Assembly (NCBI RefSeq): GCF_026230105.1
Contig: NC_079477.1
Span: 18,791,001 to 18,855,000, forward strand
Source: Diorhabda sublineata
Lineage: Eukaryota > Arthropoda > Insecta > Coleoptera > Chrysomelidae
Direction of reading: 5' to 3'
Length of the DNA: 64,000 nt
The notes beneath the pieces are model-generated. The model searched no databases and was not told the DNA's origin. It worked only from the letters and a program-made list of their open reading frames with translations. The translations under genes and the position numbers were made by a program. This document shows, piece after piece, positions 50,733 through 62,289 of the stretch (within the stretch, counting starts at the first letter, position 1; every line of letters starts with the position of its first letter).

Positions 50733-50942
50733 TTGGTCTTACTGTTTCCAATAGCACACAGCTTACTTCTGAAGCTAAAAGCCACTTCTTTTGGATTCAT
50801 ATCAGTTCCAACGAGAAATGGTCGGTCATTTTCATTTCCAGTCAATAAAGTATTTGTAATGAGCACATTGACTGAAATACAGACAATAGTACGAGAGCTA
50901 GCAACGTCAGGAAAACAAGCATTTCAGGTAGGCCTGTTTTAG
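50733..50942 (+). other. Unrecognised open frame ending at a possible splice donor
   Basis: A 69-codon frame includes PTRNGRSFSFPVNKVFVMSTL and ends after KQAFQ at CAG/GTAGGC, near 50928, which could be a donor. I recognise no family. It may be a transposon ORF fragment or a first exon; no partner exon was found. Confidence 0.2.
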
Positions 50943-51287
50943 ATATCCTATCTCTCTCACTCTTCCGGGCGTCATATGGACTATTTGGTTCCTACCTACA
51001 CAGGTAAAATATGGATTTTTTAAATCATTTTAAGATTTTGTTTTTTATTATTTTTATTGAACTTTCTACAAAGTAAATCTAATATTGCCAGACATTTTTA
51101 TTGCTGTTTAAACTGTTCCAGGCCCTAATTGCGAATTAAAAAAAATTTTTTTTTCAAAATAATTCAGTATGGCTGAAATTTTTTTATATTATTTAAGTAT
51201 CTAAAAACTAAAAATTAATTTGCCAAACAATTATTCGGTTGTTAAACCTTCAGCCAGACCGATTTAAAAGTGGAAAGTGATGTGGTA

Positions 51288-51523
51288 TCATTTTGCTTGG
51301 TCTAAAAATAGAATCGGCCGGTGTTCTTCGCAAGACAGTGAGTCTTCAACAGTTTTAATAACTTTATTATTTTCAACCTGGTATGAATAACACTTGTTGA
51401 AGTTCAGATAAATTATTTTATTTCCAATAATCGGAGCCATTTCATCACCAGCCCATTGGTCAATAAAAAAATTAACAAGGCCTTCTTTAAAATATATATT
51501 TTTAAGTTCGGCTACAAAATTAT
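51288..51523 (-). pseudogene. Repeat-family ORF, downstream part (split by LINE)
   Basis: The minus-strand frame reads FVAELKNIYFKEGLVNFFI, then GNKIIYLNFNKCYSYQVEN and SLSCEEH. This resembles a multicopy uncharacterised ORF common in insect genomes, which normally continues with an acidic EADTK-type block that is lost here. Its other half lies at 54639-55190, on the far side of the inserted LINE. Function unknown. Confidence 0.5.
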
Positions 51524-54500
51524 ATATATATATTAATCGGGTTAAAACGTTCTTCGCCGTCTTCCGATTCCCAGTTTCCATTTTTCTCGATCTTCCCAAA
51601 GATCTTCTTCCAATCCTCTCTCTCGAATATCCTTCTCGATACCTTCTCTCCAACTTAATCTTGATCTTCCTCTCTTTCTTCTTCCTTGTGGTGCCCAATT
51701 TAAAATTTGTTTGGGTATGCGGTCTTCAGGCATTCTTTGGACATGTCCGTACCATCTTAACTGATTCACCCTAATGTCTTCCGTAATCGTGTGTTGCACC
51801 TTCATGATCTCCCTGATTTTGTCGTTTCTTATTTTTTCCAGTCTTGATGTTCCTGCCGCGCGTCTCCAATAATCCATTTCTGTGGCTTCAAGCATTTTGA
51901 CTGTTTTTTCTTTTAGAGGCCAGACTTCGCTACTATATGTTGTTATACTTTTTATTATGCTATTGTATATTCGATGTTTGTTTTCCTTGGATATTTGTTT
52001 GTCCCACAATATACTATTTAGTTGTCTTATTGCTTGTCTTCCTTGGTTATTTCTTTGTGCTATTGCTTCATCTAATCTTCCATCATTAGTGATGATCATG
52101 CCTAGATATTTGTATTTTGTACAATGACTTATTTTTTGTTGTGTTTCTTCAAGTATTAAATTTTGTTGTTCTCCTCCAATACACATATATTCCGATTTAC
52201 TAAAATTTACTTCTAGACCCCATTTCCTGTATTCCACTACTAGCTTTCTTGTCATATATTCTAAGTCTTCGTAGTCCTGTGCCAAGATTATTTGGTCATC
52301 TGCAAAACACAGGGTATATAGTGTGGAATCGATTAGTGGAATGCCCATGTTCTTACATTTCCTTTTCCAGTGTGCTAGTGCGTGTTCCAAGTATATCTTG
52401 AAGAGTGTGGGTGACAGACAGCATCCTTGTTTCAACCCCTTATTGATGGAGAATCCTTTTGAGACCTTGTTTCCTATTTTTACTTGTGATTTACTGTTTT
52501 CATAAAGCTTTTGTACTGCTTTTATTAGGGCCGCATTTATATTTGTTCTTTCCAAGGCATCCCATAGTTTTGTTTGCGGTACACTGTCATATGTTTTTTT
52601 AAGGTCAACATACAAAAGGTGGAGTTCTTGATTTTTGGCGGTTTTCTTATCAATTATTTGCGAAATCGTAAATAAATGATCAATAGTCGACCTCCCCGCT
52701 CTGAAGCCTGCCTGTTCTTCTGCCTCCATGTTGCAATATTCCTGTTCGATTTTATTTTTTATGATTTTTCCATAAATTCTGGATATTGTACACAGCACTG
52801 TAAGTCCCCGGTAGTTGTCGCAATTTTCTCTGTCCCCTTTTTATATACGGTAGTCATATAAGATGTTTTCCACTCTTGGGGTAGCGCTTCACCATTTATA
52901 CACTTCTGGAAAAGCATTTGCAGATGAGAAAAAAGTTTTTCAGTGCCATTTTTAATTAACTCTGGTGCTATTTGACCCGGGCCTGGAGATTTTCGATTCT
53001 TTAGTGACTGACAAACGTCTTTTACTTCTTTAATTGTAATTCTAAGCGGAGATGTGATGATGTTTATATTGTCCTGTTTTTGATTTTTGAACTCTGGTCT
53101 TGTTTCTGTAAACAATTTAGAGAAGTACTCATCCCATTTTTCCTTGTCCCACCAGTACGTTCTTGGTCTTCTAGTGTTATCGGATCTTCCCAGGGCTTCT
53201 TCTACTGCAGCAATCATGCTTCTTTTGATAAAGCTGTAGTGTTGTTCCGGATTGTCAAAATTTTCCTGTATCAGTTTTCCATCTAGGCGTTTTTGATATA
53301 AGTTCTTTACACTTTCCTCTTGTAAGCTATTTAGATTGAATCTACTAATTTTTATTTCAAATGCTTTTTCTTGTTGCTGTTTTTCTATTTTATTTATCTG
53401 CATGAAAGGTAAAATTTTTGTTCTAAGTAAGAAGTGGTCGCTGCCACAGTTTGCCCCTCTTTGTACTTTAACATCCTGTATTCTAATTTTTGTGTTTTGT
53501 CTCATTATTATATAGTCTATAATAGATCTTAAGTGCCGTGTATGCTGTACCCATGTGTATTTATGTATCATTTTGTGTTGGAAGAAGCCATTCAGTATTT
53601 TTAATGTATTTTGTTGGCATAATGTAATAAGTCTGTTTCCATTATCATTTGTTACTTCTTCCCCGAATCTTCCTATTATCTGATCGTCTATTTTCTTGCC
53701 TGTTCTTGCATTTAGGTCTCCTAGGATAATTACCTCTCTTGAGGTGCCTACTTCAGAAATTTCTTCGGACAAACATTCAAAATAGTCATCTTTGTTATTT
53801 ACTGTGTCGTCTTCATTTACCCCATATGTTCCTATGACTGTCGTTTTGTTTACGCAAATAGCTATATTTATTTTGATAATTCGTTGATTGACTGCTTCCC
53901 ACGATGACACGTATTTTCTTAAACTTTTCTTAATTAATATAGATACTCCTTTCTGAGCTCGTTTGTCCTTAGATATTCCCGAATAGAAGTGATCATAATG
54001 ACCCAAATTTTCTGAACCTTGTCCTTTCTTCTTTGTTTCCGTTAGCACCACTATATCCATATTTAGTTGTCTTATTTCTCGTAGAACCTCATTGATTTGG
54101 TGGAGAGGCCTTGTACGTTCCATGTTCCTAAATTCATTTTCCGTTTCCGTTGCTTTGGTCGTCTTAATTTTTTACTTTTCCTATTCCGAGGCTTTTGACT
54201 GGGATTTTTAACCTTTATTCATTTTTACGAGTATCGAGGGGTTGGCCCGACGCCTCAACCCCCAACCTGGAGGACCAGGGTTTTAAATCGGAGTGCCTTC
54301 TCCTAGATAAATTGCTTTCTCTGCAGCTAATGAGTTTTATCTACCCACTTTCCTCTTTTATTAACCCTAGAAGCAAGGGTTGCCACTTGCGCCGGATCCG
54401 CCGAGTTGAAGTTCTTCTTCTTCGCCTTCTCCGCCGGTGTGGTCTTCACCCGTACCCTGGGTAGGGGATTGCGTTATACCCCGCAACATTGGGTCCTCAG

Positions 54501-54638
54501 TAGAACTCTTTTGAATCGGGCCCACCCCCGCGACTTGGACGCGCCTGCTGAGGTTTGCCTAAGTGAGGTCAGAGACGACAGCTCTGGGTCTCCTTAAGCC
54601 GGGTTAATGCTCATATATGGTGCTATGAGCAAAGGCCA
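51524..54638 (-). mobile_element. RTE-like LINE, almost full length, with 13-bp target duplication
   Basis: GCTACAAAATTAT flanks the element at 51511-51523 and 54639-54651. On the minus strand: a less A+T-rich 5' UTR (about 54638-54138), an APE endonuclease frame (54123-52759; DIVVLTETKKKG, LGDLNARTG, GSDHFLLRTK), and an RT frame (52798-51542) with catalytic Asp in YVDLKKTYDS (residue 65), FADD at 165-168, and the C-terminal RWYGHVQRM motif. The stop lies only about 18 bp before the end, followed by a TA-rich tail, as in RTE elements. An upstream ATG at 54137 gives MNLGTWNVQGL, the normal endonuclease start, in another frame, so there is one frameshift there and a second at about 52780. Confidence 0.9.
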
Positions 54639-55190
54639 GCTACAAAATTATGTGGACGAATTTGATTGGGCCCGATTGTAACTTGGCTAATTATTTCATC
54701 TCGACGTTAGGAGCATCATTATCAATATTTTGGTATATTATACCAACGGTGTCATGCAAAGTTTCCTTTCCATTAAGAGTATCAACGTACCTATCAAAGT
54801 TATCAAAGCCTACACCTGTGCATACTGATGATTTCCGAATAATGTCAGGTGAACTAATTTCAGAGCGATGAACAGATGAGTAAGTAGCTTCAGTTTCCAA
54901 CTCCTCCAGTGTAGTATAGTTACAGCAATGTCCAAGACGATTAAGAATGTTAATGATTTTTCTACTACTTAAAAGACTTTTAACAGTCATTCCAAGAGTT
55001 ATATATTTTGATGGTTTAATAGTACCATTAGTAACACAAAAAATAGTATCAGAGGCGATTGAGTTGCTTAATCGATCACCGTTTACACCATTTCGGCGAC
55101 GAATATCTTTGCCTCCAATCAATACTTTAGAAAAAAAACTTTTCACGTGGCTTGATTTTTGAAGGTAATTTTAATTTTTCCATTTTTAAA
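54639..55190 (-). pseudogene. Repeat-family ORF, upstream part (split by LINE)
   Basis: The minus-strand frame 55146-54691 (151 codons) contains NRLGHCCNYTTLEELETEAT, VCTGVGFDNFDRYVDTLNGK and LHDTVGIIYQNI. I associate it with uncharacterised multicopy ORFs in insect genomes; the coding role is unknown. A frameshift near 55145 separates it from a possible start at about 55180. It stops at 54691, before the LINE insertion. Confidence 0.5.
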
Positions 55191-55454
55191 ATGGCGTTCC
55201 GCAGGACTAAAGCTACTTTATCAATAAGCTTTCCAAGTTTCGTGTGAAATTTCACAACATTCCGTTACCCTATTTTTACGTCAATCATTATTACGGCCAA
55301 ACAAAAAAAACAGCCTCTATACAAACGAAGACAACGACTACACAGGTGTGTCTCCAGCCAAGGTAGACACGCATTTGACAGAGTAGGCTTCAGGCTAAGC
55401 AGCTTACAGTCGCTAACCATTGACACATACGTACTTATTATATAGTAGTACTTT

Positions 55455-56665
55455 ATAGACCGGGAGGTAGCGTTGCAGTTTTTCTAGGAATTTTATACCG
55501 AATAAATTTTGTTTCAAATAGTTGTTTAATAGTCAGAAATCGGTAAAGTGAGCGTCATTTGTCCCTCTAACGGTGGAGCTAAAGAAGACAGCATGAAAAA
55601 GTCATTTGAAAAAAATCAGCTCCGATGATTTTAGTACCGAGCAAAAATGTATAATATTATTGTTTTAATCACATTTTTTCAAAAAATAGTCGTCAGCTGT
55701 ATTGACGAGGGGGGTTATATGTCAGTCGCGTGCATGAACTCCATTGAAAATTTGAAAACACCACATTTTATTTAATGCATGGAATCCTGGCAACAATGCA
55801 CACAAGCTAGGTCCTAATACTTTGTGCAGTTGAGTGACATCGATGTAACGTTGTGCATTTCCAGTACCGAGTCACAAATGAATTTTAAGGTTGCTCTGAA
55901 TATGGTTCATATTCCCCAATAGAATCATTAAAATATCTGTATCAGAACATCTTATTATTAATTTTTAGGAAAGGTATGTTAGAGACGTGAGACTTTAACT
56001 GCTTGAAATTCCTTGATGCTACAGTACATATTAATATGATTAGAAACTGACACAAAATTAATAAATAAAATGTGGTGTTTTTTATATTAAATTGATATTA
56101 TACTTATTGAATTCGAAGTATAAGATGATTTAAATATTAAAAAAATAAAAAATCATCGTCAGATTGTTTATGGGTGTAAAGATTATCAGTTTATATTCCA
56201 AAAAGCCTATGCAGCGCTCAAATGCATTGGAGCGCGCAAAATGTTTATCAGGCTGACTGAAGGTGTTACCCCCGTCAAAAATACGGCTGACGATTTTCTT
56301 TATTATTTTAGAAGTATAAAAATTGAGATGTATAAATTTCATAAGGTATAAAATTAATTTGTTTATCAAATTTTCAATGGAGTTCATCCACGCGACTGAC
56401 ATATAACCCCCCCTCGTCAATACAGCTGACGACTATTTTTTGAAAAAATGTGATTAAAACAATAATATACATTTTTGCTCGGTATAAAAATCATCGGAGC
56501 AGATTTTTTTCCAATGACTTTTTCATGCTGTCTTCTTTAGCTCCACCGCTATCAAAGCAGCTGACGTTCGGAGCTATATTATGTGTTAGGGGAAAACTAT
56601 TATTGTTATGATTTTCAGCCGGTATAAAATGACTTGCTCAACTATAGCGCTACCTCCCGGACTAT
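55455..56665. mobile_element. Long inverted-repeat element, about 1.2 kb
   Basis: Ends read ATAGACCGGGAGGTAGCG at 55455 and, reverse-complemented, ATAGTCCGGGAGGTAGCG at 56665. Arms match over about 300 bp: GGTGGAGCTAAAGAAGACAG, then GTCGTCAGCTGTATTGACGA, then GAAAACACCACATTTTATTT (left at about 55750, right at about 56062). The right arm has an extra block of about 285 bp (56086-56370). No transposase recognised. Family uncertain. Confidence 0.85.
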
Positions 56666-56836
56666 TACTTAATAGCCAAACCTCATATTCCCGAGTCGCG
56701 TAATGACGACAGCAGTACTTGAAGAAAATTCTTGATACATATCCGTTTAAGAAAAAAATAATGCTCCTACTCCATCCTCAAATAACATTAAACAAATAAC
56801 TATTGTTTATTTTATAATTTCTGGTTCACATACAGT

Positions 56837-57147
56837 TAGGGTTCACACCAGCAATGAAAATTTAGTGGTCCAAAAGGACCACCTAAGTTATGATTTAGTG
56901 GTCCAAAAATATAACGTGGTAGACAAAAGTAAAAAAATTAACATATGCATGTTACATACACTTTTATACATATTTTTACGGCATATATAAATTCTTTTAT
57001 GCAAAAACAGTACACTAAATATAAAACATAGGTTTTTTTAAAAATATTTTGGGCGACAAATTTGTCGTCGATGTGTATGATTTTGGCGATATTTCTTCAT
57101 GATTTGGCGACAATTGTCGCTATGTCGCCATGCTGGCGTGAACCCTT
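56837..57147. mobile_element. hAT-like MITE, 311 bp
   Basis: Inverted ends AGGGTTCACACCAGCA and AGGGTTCACGCCAGCA (one mismatch) are flanked by CATACAGT (56829-56836) and CATACAAT (57148-57155), an 8-bp duplication with one mismatch. There is no coding capacity. The right flank carries a tandem duplication of about 42 bp (from 57150 and 57192). Confidence 0.75.
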
Positions 57148-57719
57148 CATACAATATAATGTTATAGTATAGTTATTTGATTTCTGGTTCACATACAGTA
57201 TAATGTTATAGTATAGTTATTTGAGAATTATTAATAATTACCCATTATTAGTGGCGGGAAAGATTCATTTATTATTATTATCACGTTCATTGCTAAAAAA
57301 AGCTTGAATGCAATTTTTTTAGGTTTGCTTCATCCAAACAAGAATTTATTTTTGTAAGATTTTAAGTCTGGTAGCTTTTTAACATTATTTCTAGCTTTAA
57401 GTGAAATTATTAAGTTATTGGCAGAATGAATATATGAGTATTTTTAAACAGAATTTGTTCACTTCAAAATACTAATATATGTTACTTATTTTGCTTTGTT
57501 TTATTGAATAGTTTGAATTATTACCTTTTAATTGTTCAAGATTGGCATATTATTTTAATTCAAATATCTCATAGGATTTTTGTTTAATCAGACTTTTATC
57601 CTAATTTTACTTTAACTAAGTTTTTCTCTCAGAACCATTCCACATAGTCAAACATATGTATTCAAAATGTATATGCTTGTTATGAAATTAAACAATGAAA
57701 ATTGATGCTATTTTTAATT

Positions 57720-57725
57720 TTTATT
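57720..57725 (-). terminator. UQCRB polyadenylation signal
   Basis: TTTATT on the plus strand is AATAAA on the minus strand, about 55 bp after the UQCRB stop codon. Confidence 0.55.
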
Positions 57726-57779
57726 AAACATAAAACTTAGGAATAAATATTTTACAATTTTCTACATTTTACTTTAAAT

Positions 57780-58112
57780 TTAATAAAGTTTGTTCCATTC
57801 TTCACGCTCCTTTCTTTCCTTAATAACCTGTTCAACAATGGGAGTAAGATATAATTTGTCTTCCTCGAGTTTGGTCCACTGTTCTTTTGGTAGGATGCTG
57901 TGGGTAAGAGAAAGTTGAGTCGCTCTCAGGATACGGAAATTTCTTTCATCTAATTTGTTTTGAGGTAAACGTTTTAAAGCTTCTTTAACATCTTCGTTCT
58001 CATGAAGAATGTCGTCCCTCCAAAGACCATATTTATTGAATCCGGATAAATTGTATGCCCATTTCTGCAATGCATTAGACATAAAACGCCTTTGGACAAA
58101 ACTAACTGCCAT
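57780..58112 (-). CDS. UQCRB: Cytochrome b-c1 complex subunit 7 (UQCRB/QCR7)
   Basis: This is a small nuclear-encoded subunit of respiratory complex III, on the matrix side of the inner mitochondrial membrane next to cytochrome b. The single-exon frame gives 110 residues, in line with the family's 110-130. The chosen start (58112, MAVSFVQRRF) fits the family better than the in-frame upstream Met at 58145, which adds an unlike hydrophobic stretch. Landmarks are ALQKWAYNLSGFNKYGLWRDD, ENEDVKEALKRLP, ERNFRILRATQLSLTHSILP, WTKLEEDKLYLTPIVEQV and the basic/acidic C-terminal helix. No lesions. It is divergent from MTR3/EXOSC6, with starts about 480 bp apart. A retrocopy is conceivable because introns are absent, but the frame is clean. 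Confidence 0.94.
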   Translation of the reverse strand: MAVSFVQRRFMSNALQKWAYNLSGFNKYGLWRDDILHENEDVKEALKRLPQNKLDERNFRILRATQLSLTHSILPKEQWTKLEEDKLYLTPIVEQVIKERKEREEWNKLY

Positions 58113-58591
58113 TATTGTTATTTTAATATTTGGTATATATGACAATTTGAGTAATAAATGTATTAGATAATCAGTACACCATTACTTCAATATAATTTGA
58201 TAAATGACTGTCAGTTGCTGTATGTCAAAATCAAGTTACTACCATAGAAAACTTTAATATAGAGGTTCAAATGTCACAAGCTTGTTCATATAGATAAAAT
58301 ATATTATTATACAAATATATATATATATACAAATTGCATTTATCCCAGAATTGTGTTAGAATAATTAAGGTAGAATCAAAAGGGAGTATAATAGAAAATA
58401 TGCAATGTTTGAAAAAATATAGTTCAGTATAACTAATTGAAAGAAACAGCTATGTTTATGTTTTCTCTATGCTTGCAATTGCTACTAAGACACTACAAAA
58501 GAGAAGAATAAAGAAGCAAATACATAACCTAAATTTAAATAGTGGTATGTGAATGTATATTTAATAAATCCAATAGTAATAAGTTTATATT
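58113..58591. promoter_or_regulatory. Short divergent intergenic region, UQCRB / MTR3
   Basis: Only 479 bp separate the start codons, so both promoters must lie here and may be shared. The sequence is A+T-rich with a short TA run near 58316-58329. No core element could be placed. Confidence 0.5.
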
Positions 58592-61500
58592 ATGCCAGTA
58601 GACCATAAAAGAATAAATGGACCGGATGAAACTTTGCCTTATAATTTATTTGCAAAGTCAAACAAAAAGTCTTCACTTCAAGAATATGAGGACATTGTTA
58701 AAAAAGGAAAAAGGGGCGACTCTAGATCTTACCTAGAGCACCGAAAGCTATGTATGTATTTTCTTCAAATAGTGTACAGAAACTACAGTTTTTTGTTTTA
58801 GTTATTAAAACAGGTGTTGTGAGTCAAGCTAAGGGTTCCGCTTATATAGAATTAGGGAAGACCAAAGTTATTGTATCGGTTTTTGATCCCCGAGAAATTC
58901 CTAATAGAACAGAGTATTCTCTGAAAGGTGAAATCTATTGCGAATTTAAATTTGCACCTTTTAGTTGTAAAAAACGGCGATTACATCAGCAGGATGCAGA
59001 AGAAAAGCAATATAGTGCTATTATGAAACAAGCTTTAGAATCTACTGTTTGCCGCCATGAATTTCCCAACTTTCAGGTGTGTAAGACTATCAGTTATAAT
59101 AATTACATCAACTGAAAGATATAACTGTAGGAAACAACTCATGGAGTTTAGATAGGTAGAAGGACAATCACAATGTATTGCAATTGTCAGAGAACTGAAG
59201 GCTACACCATTTTTGTAAATATGCCGCCAGGGCTACACTGTGTTCGCTAATGTCCGGCTAATGGTATCTGTTTGTAATTGTTTAGTAGTAGCTCGGAATG
59301 CAGAATCATATTTATATGTCAATTGATAAGAAATTTCAACAGAAATTTTTTGATAAACCGGGTCTTTCCAATAATTTTGAGGAGTTATATAATATAGACA
59401 CGCACGCCATGCGCAGATACTTTTGCTTTTTTGTGGAAAAGTTTCAGTCATTTTAAAGGGTGGAGAAAATAAATATTGGCAAGCGCAGAAATCAACATCT
59501 CATAAAAAGCTTGTGTTGAAAGATGTTGATACTGATCTGCTGCAGTTCCAATATAGGACATTTCTTCAAAAATTAGAATAAATAACTATGCACATGCCTG
59601 AAAATGAATTCAAACTATTATCTACTGTTAATATTATTACAATACTTATATCAAGTAAAGGATTCCATCAAAATATTTAACTAATTATTTACTGTATATG
59701 TGTTGCTTCAATACTCCTCTCCGTTGAATCAGTTTATGAATCATATTATGAATATTGCAACAAAAAAAGGAGACCAATAAGTGATGAATCATGAAATGAT
59801 TATTTCAGTCAATGGACCACTGCCAACTAAATGTGACAGTGTTGTTTTAAAGCCCATGTCAAAACTGGATATCAAAATCAGTAGACAAATTGATGAAATT
59901 AAATTTGTTTCTTCCTTTCATGGATTAAAATCTATGTGAAACGATTTTATTATTATTATTACTAATTTTTTTGTATTCTTCCAGATACATAAAACAGATT
60001 TTAAACAATTATCTTTATTTTTTAATTAGAATTTTTTTTACTGCAATCTTGTAGAAACTTATTGTTACTTTCGGTTAAGTGCGCAGATACTTTGCGAATT
60101 TTATACAAGTCTGCCAACCAGGCATAACAAGTTGATGTTGGTATCTAACTTGCTCTGATGTTTACACCAGTTTCGGGAATTCTCCTGAAGCTTTTAGGCA
60201 CTGCACAAAAAGGCAAAAATTCACAAATGTGTTGAAAACTGGGAAAAGAAAACAAAAAAAACAGAGAGAATAACTGGAAACAAAAAAGAAAAAAATCCTT
60301 GAAGATTCACAAAAACAGCTTGCAGCAGTGAATCAAGAATTAGTTAAAATAAAAAAAAATGGTTGTTTATTATACTTGTATGTTCTAAAATAAATATTCA
60401 CCATCATAAAAGGGTATAAAATCCACGAAATTTCAACTGGGGAAATTGAAAGACCAACCTGGAAAAACCGGGAGAAAGACGGGAATTTGATTTTCAATTT
60501 TTACTAGCCACCTTGATTTTATTATAATTAAAAAAAAGTAAAATTAACTTATTAACTGTGCGCAGTAAAGAATAAGTGAATATTATTGGAATAATAAATA
60601 CAATATTTTATCTTACTGTATCCGGCCGTATTTAGGGAAAAATGTATTTTGAAAAATAATTTATTAACCTCGTGAATATAATTTTAAAAGACTAGAAACA
60701 GTAAGAAGTTATTATTTTGATACATAGATTGACTACAAATATAGAAATGTTGTTTGTAGCACTTTATCGCTTTTATAGTTTTATTAAAAAAATACTGATT
60801 ACAAACTGACTAGAATCCTTATAGCAATTAAATAAATTTTTTTTCAACTGTTATAACAAAGATTTTTCTAATACTTGGACCTGGGCTTGTTGTAATTTGA
60901 GTCCCAAAAAGAATTTTGTAATTTTTCTCTTTAATAAAAAAACTAATGAAGTTACTAAAACAGATATCACTAAAATAATAGAAGCAGCATCGAGTCCCCT
61001 AGAAATTTGGGTTAGATTTTCCAAAGGCTCTGTTGGTTGGATTTGCCCGCGAGTTTCTGGAATCTTCAACTTTTTAGTTTGATTTCATGGTCTGGTGTGA
61101 GTTTCATGGGAATGGCTTCTGGAACAAAAATTTCTTGAATAGTTTCCTTTGTGTGAAGGACACTTCAAAAACAATTTGTTCTTCAGTTATAAAGATACTG
61201 ATTGATTGGGTTCATTGATTTTGACCTTTAATAGAATGAACTATTCCTATTAATATGACTTTAGATGTTTTCTATACAAAATTTCTTGTTCCTATGCATT
61301 TAGTGCAGTTATGAACAGTCAAAATTAGACATCTCGATGGTACATGCTTCGTACATCGTTTATGACAAGGGCATCCTCGGAGTAAGTGTGAAGAAGTTCG
61401 TTTTTTTAAGATTGTAATTCTTTAAAGTAAACAAATCAATATTTGTTATATTTAAATTGTATATACAGTTGCAGAACTAACTTAAAATATAAATAACAAC

Positions 61501-62201
61501 AGTAGATTGAACATGAGTGTTGCGATTAATCTTAAGCTCATGCACATGTACTATTTATAGATAAAAGTAGGTAAAAACAACAATTTTGTATTTTGAAACG
61601 ACATTTAATTCGTAGATGAACATAAATATCCATCTGCTCAGTTTTTGATATTTGGATAAATATATTTTTTTTTAAATCAAGTCCAAAAATTTTTGAAGCT
61701 AATTAGTAATAAATATAATTATCTTCTTCTGTTTATCATTTTCTTACTTAATTAAAATGTTGATAATTAAAGTTTTTTATATTTTAGGTTGATGTTTATG
61801 CATTAGTGTTGCACAATGATGGTTCTTCGCTGAGTGCTGCGATAACAGCAGCTGGTTTGGCACTTAGTCAGGCAGGAGTTCCTATGTATGATCTTATAAC
61901 TTCTATAACCTTAGCATTACAGAAGGACACTATATTATTAGATCCTACCATGAAAGAACAAAACATTTGTTACTATCCAATTCACAAACAAAATGATCAT
62001 GGTGTTATTATTATATCCAAACTTCATTCCCATAACCAGATATCGCAGTTTTATCAGACAGGAAGTATTTCATTGCACAAATTAAGTGAAGCTTTTGAAA
62101 CCCTCAATAAAAGTTGTGAAGAGATTGTTCCTCTAGTACAGAAATGTTTGGTTAAACATGTTATTAATAATTTAAAAAACAGTGAAGTTAGTGATAAATA
62201 A
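58592..62201 (+). CDS. EXOSC6: Exosome complex component MTR3 (EXOSC6)
   Basis: This is an RNase PH-fold ring subunit of the RNA exosome, which pairs with RRP42 in the hexameric ring. Three exons: 58592-58751, 58802-59076 and 61788-62201. Donors are GTATGT and GTGTGT; acceptors end TTTTAG. Phases agree. The product is 282 residues, against 272 in human. Family landmarks are the start MPVDHKRINGPDE, TGVVSQAKGSAYIELGKTKV, CEFKFAPFSCKKRR, DVYALVLHNDGSSLSAAITA and AGVPMYDLITS. Catalytic RNase PH residues are not expected in this subunit. Intron 2 is 2.7 kb with repeat debris. AATAAA follows at 62290. Intact. Confidence 0.95.
59077..61787. other. MTR3 intron 2, repeat-derived content unresolved
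   Basis: Open frames on the minus strand at 59233-59451 and 60851-61069 look like pieces of other genes or elements (see findings). The second has a clear hydrophobic segment. Nothing else is recognisable. Confidence 0.4.
60851..61200 (-). pseudogene. Unrecognised membrane-protein-like fragment
   Basis: A 72-codon frame (61069-60851) contains a hydrophobic stretch SIILVISVLVTSLVFLL followed by basic residues KRK, then a helix rich in Gln and Leu. An upstream segment in another frame (about 61190-61085; IFVPEAIPMKLTPDHEIK) seems to belong to it, which implies a frameshift near 61080. The family is unknown; a retrocopy or an envelope-like transmembrane tail are both possible. Confidence 0.3.
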
Positions 62202-62289
62202 AAATTGATTATCTATGTTCCATATTTTATTATTTCTCACAGCATTTCAATTAATATGAAATTTTGTAAAACTATGTGGAGCTTTAATC

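Noticed and set aside
54220..54600. G+C-richer block as a CpG-type promoter or separate gene
   Set aside because: It lies inside the duplication-bounded LINE and is best explained as its 5' UTR.
51882..54871. Plus-strand open frames across the RTE-like LINE and its flank
   Set aside because: Antisense shadows of the endonuclease and RT frames; none resembles a known protein.
58113..58145. Upstream in-frame Met extending UQCRB by 11 residues
   Set aside because: The extra residues do not fit the family N-terminus; the Met at 58112 gives the usual length.
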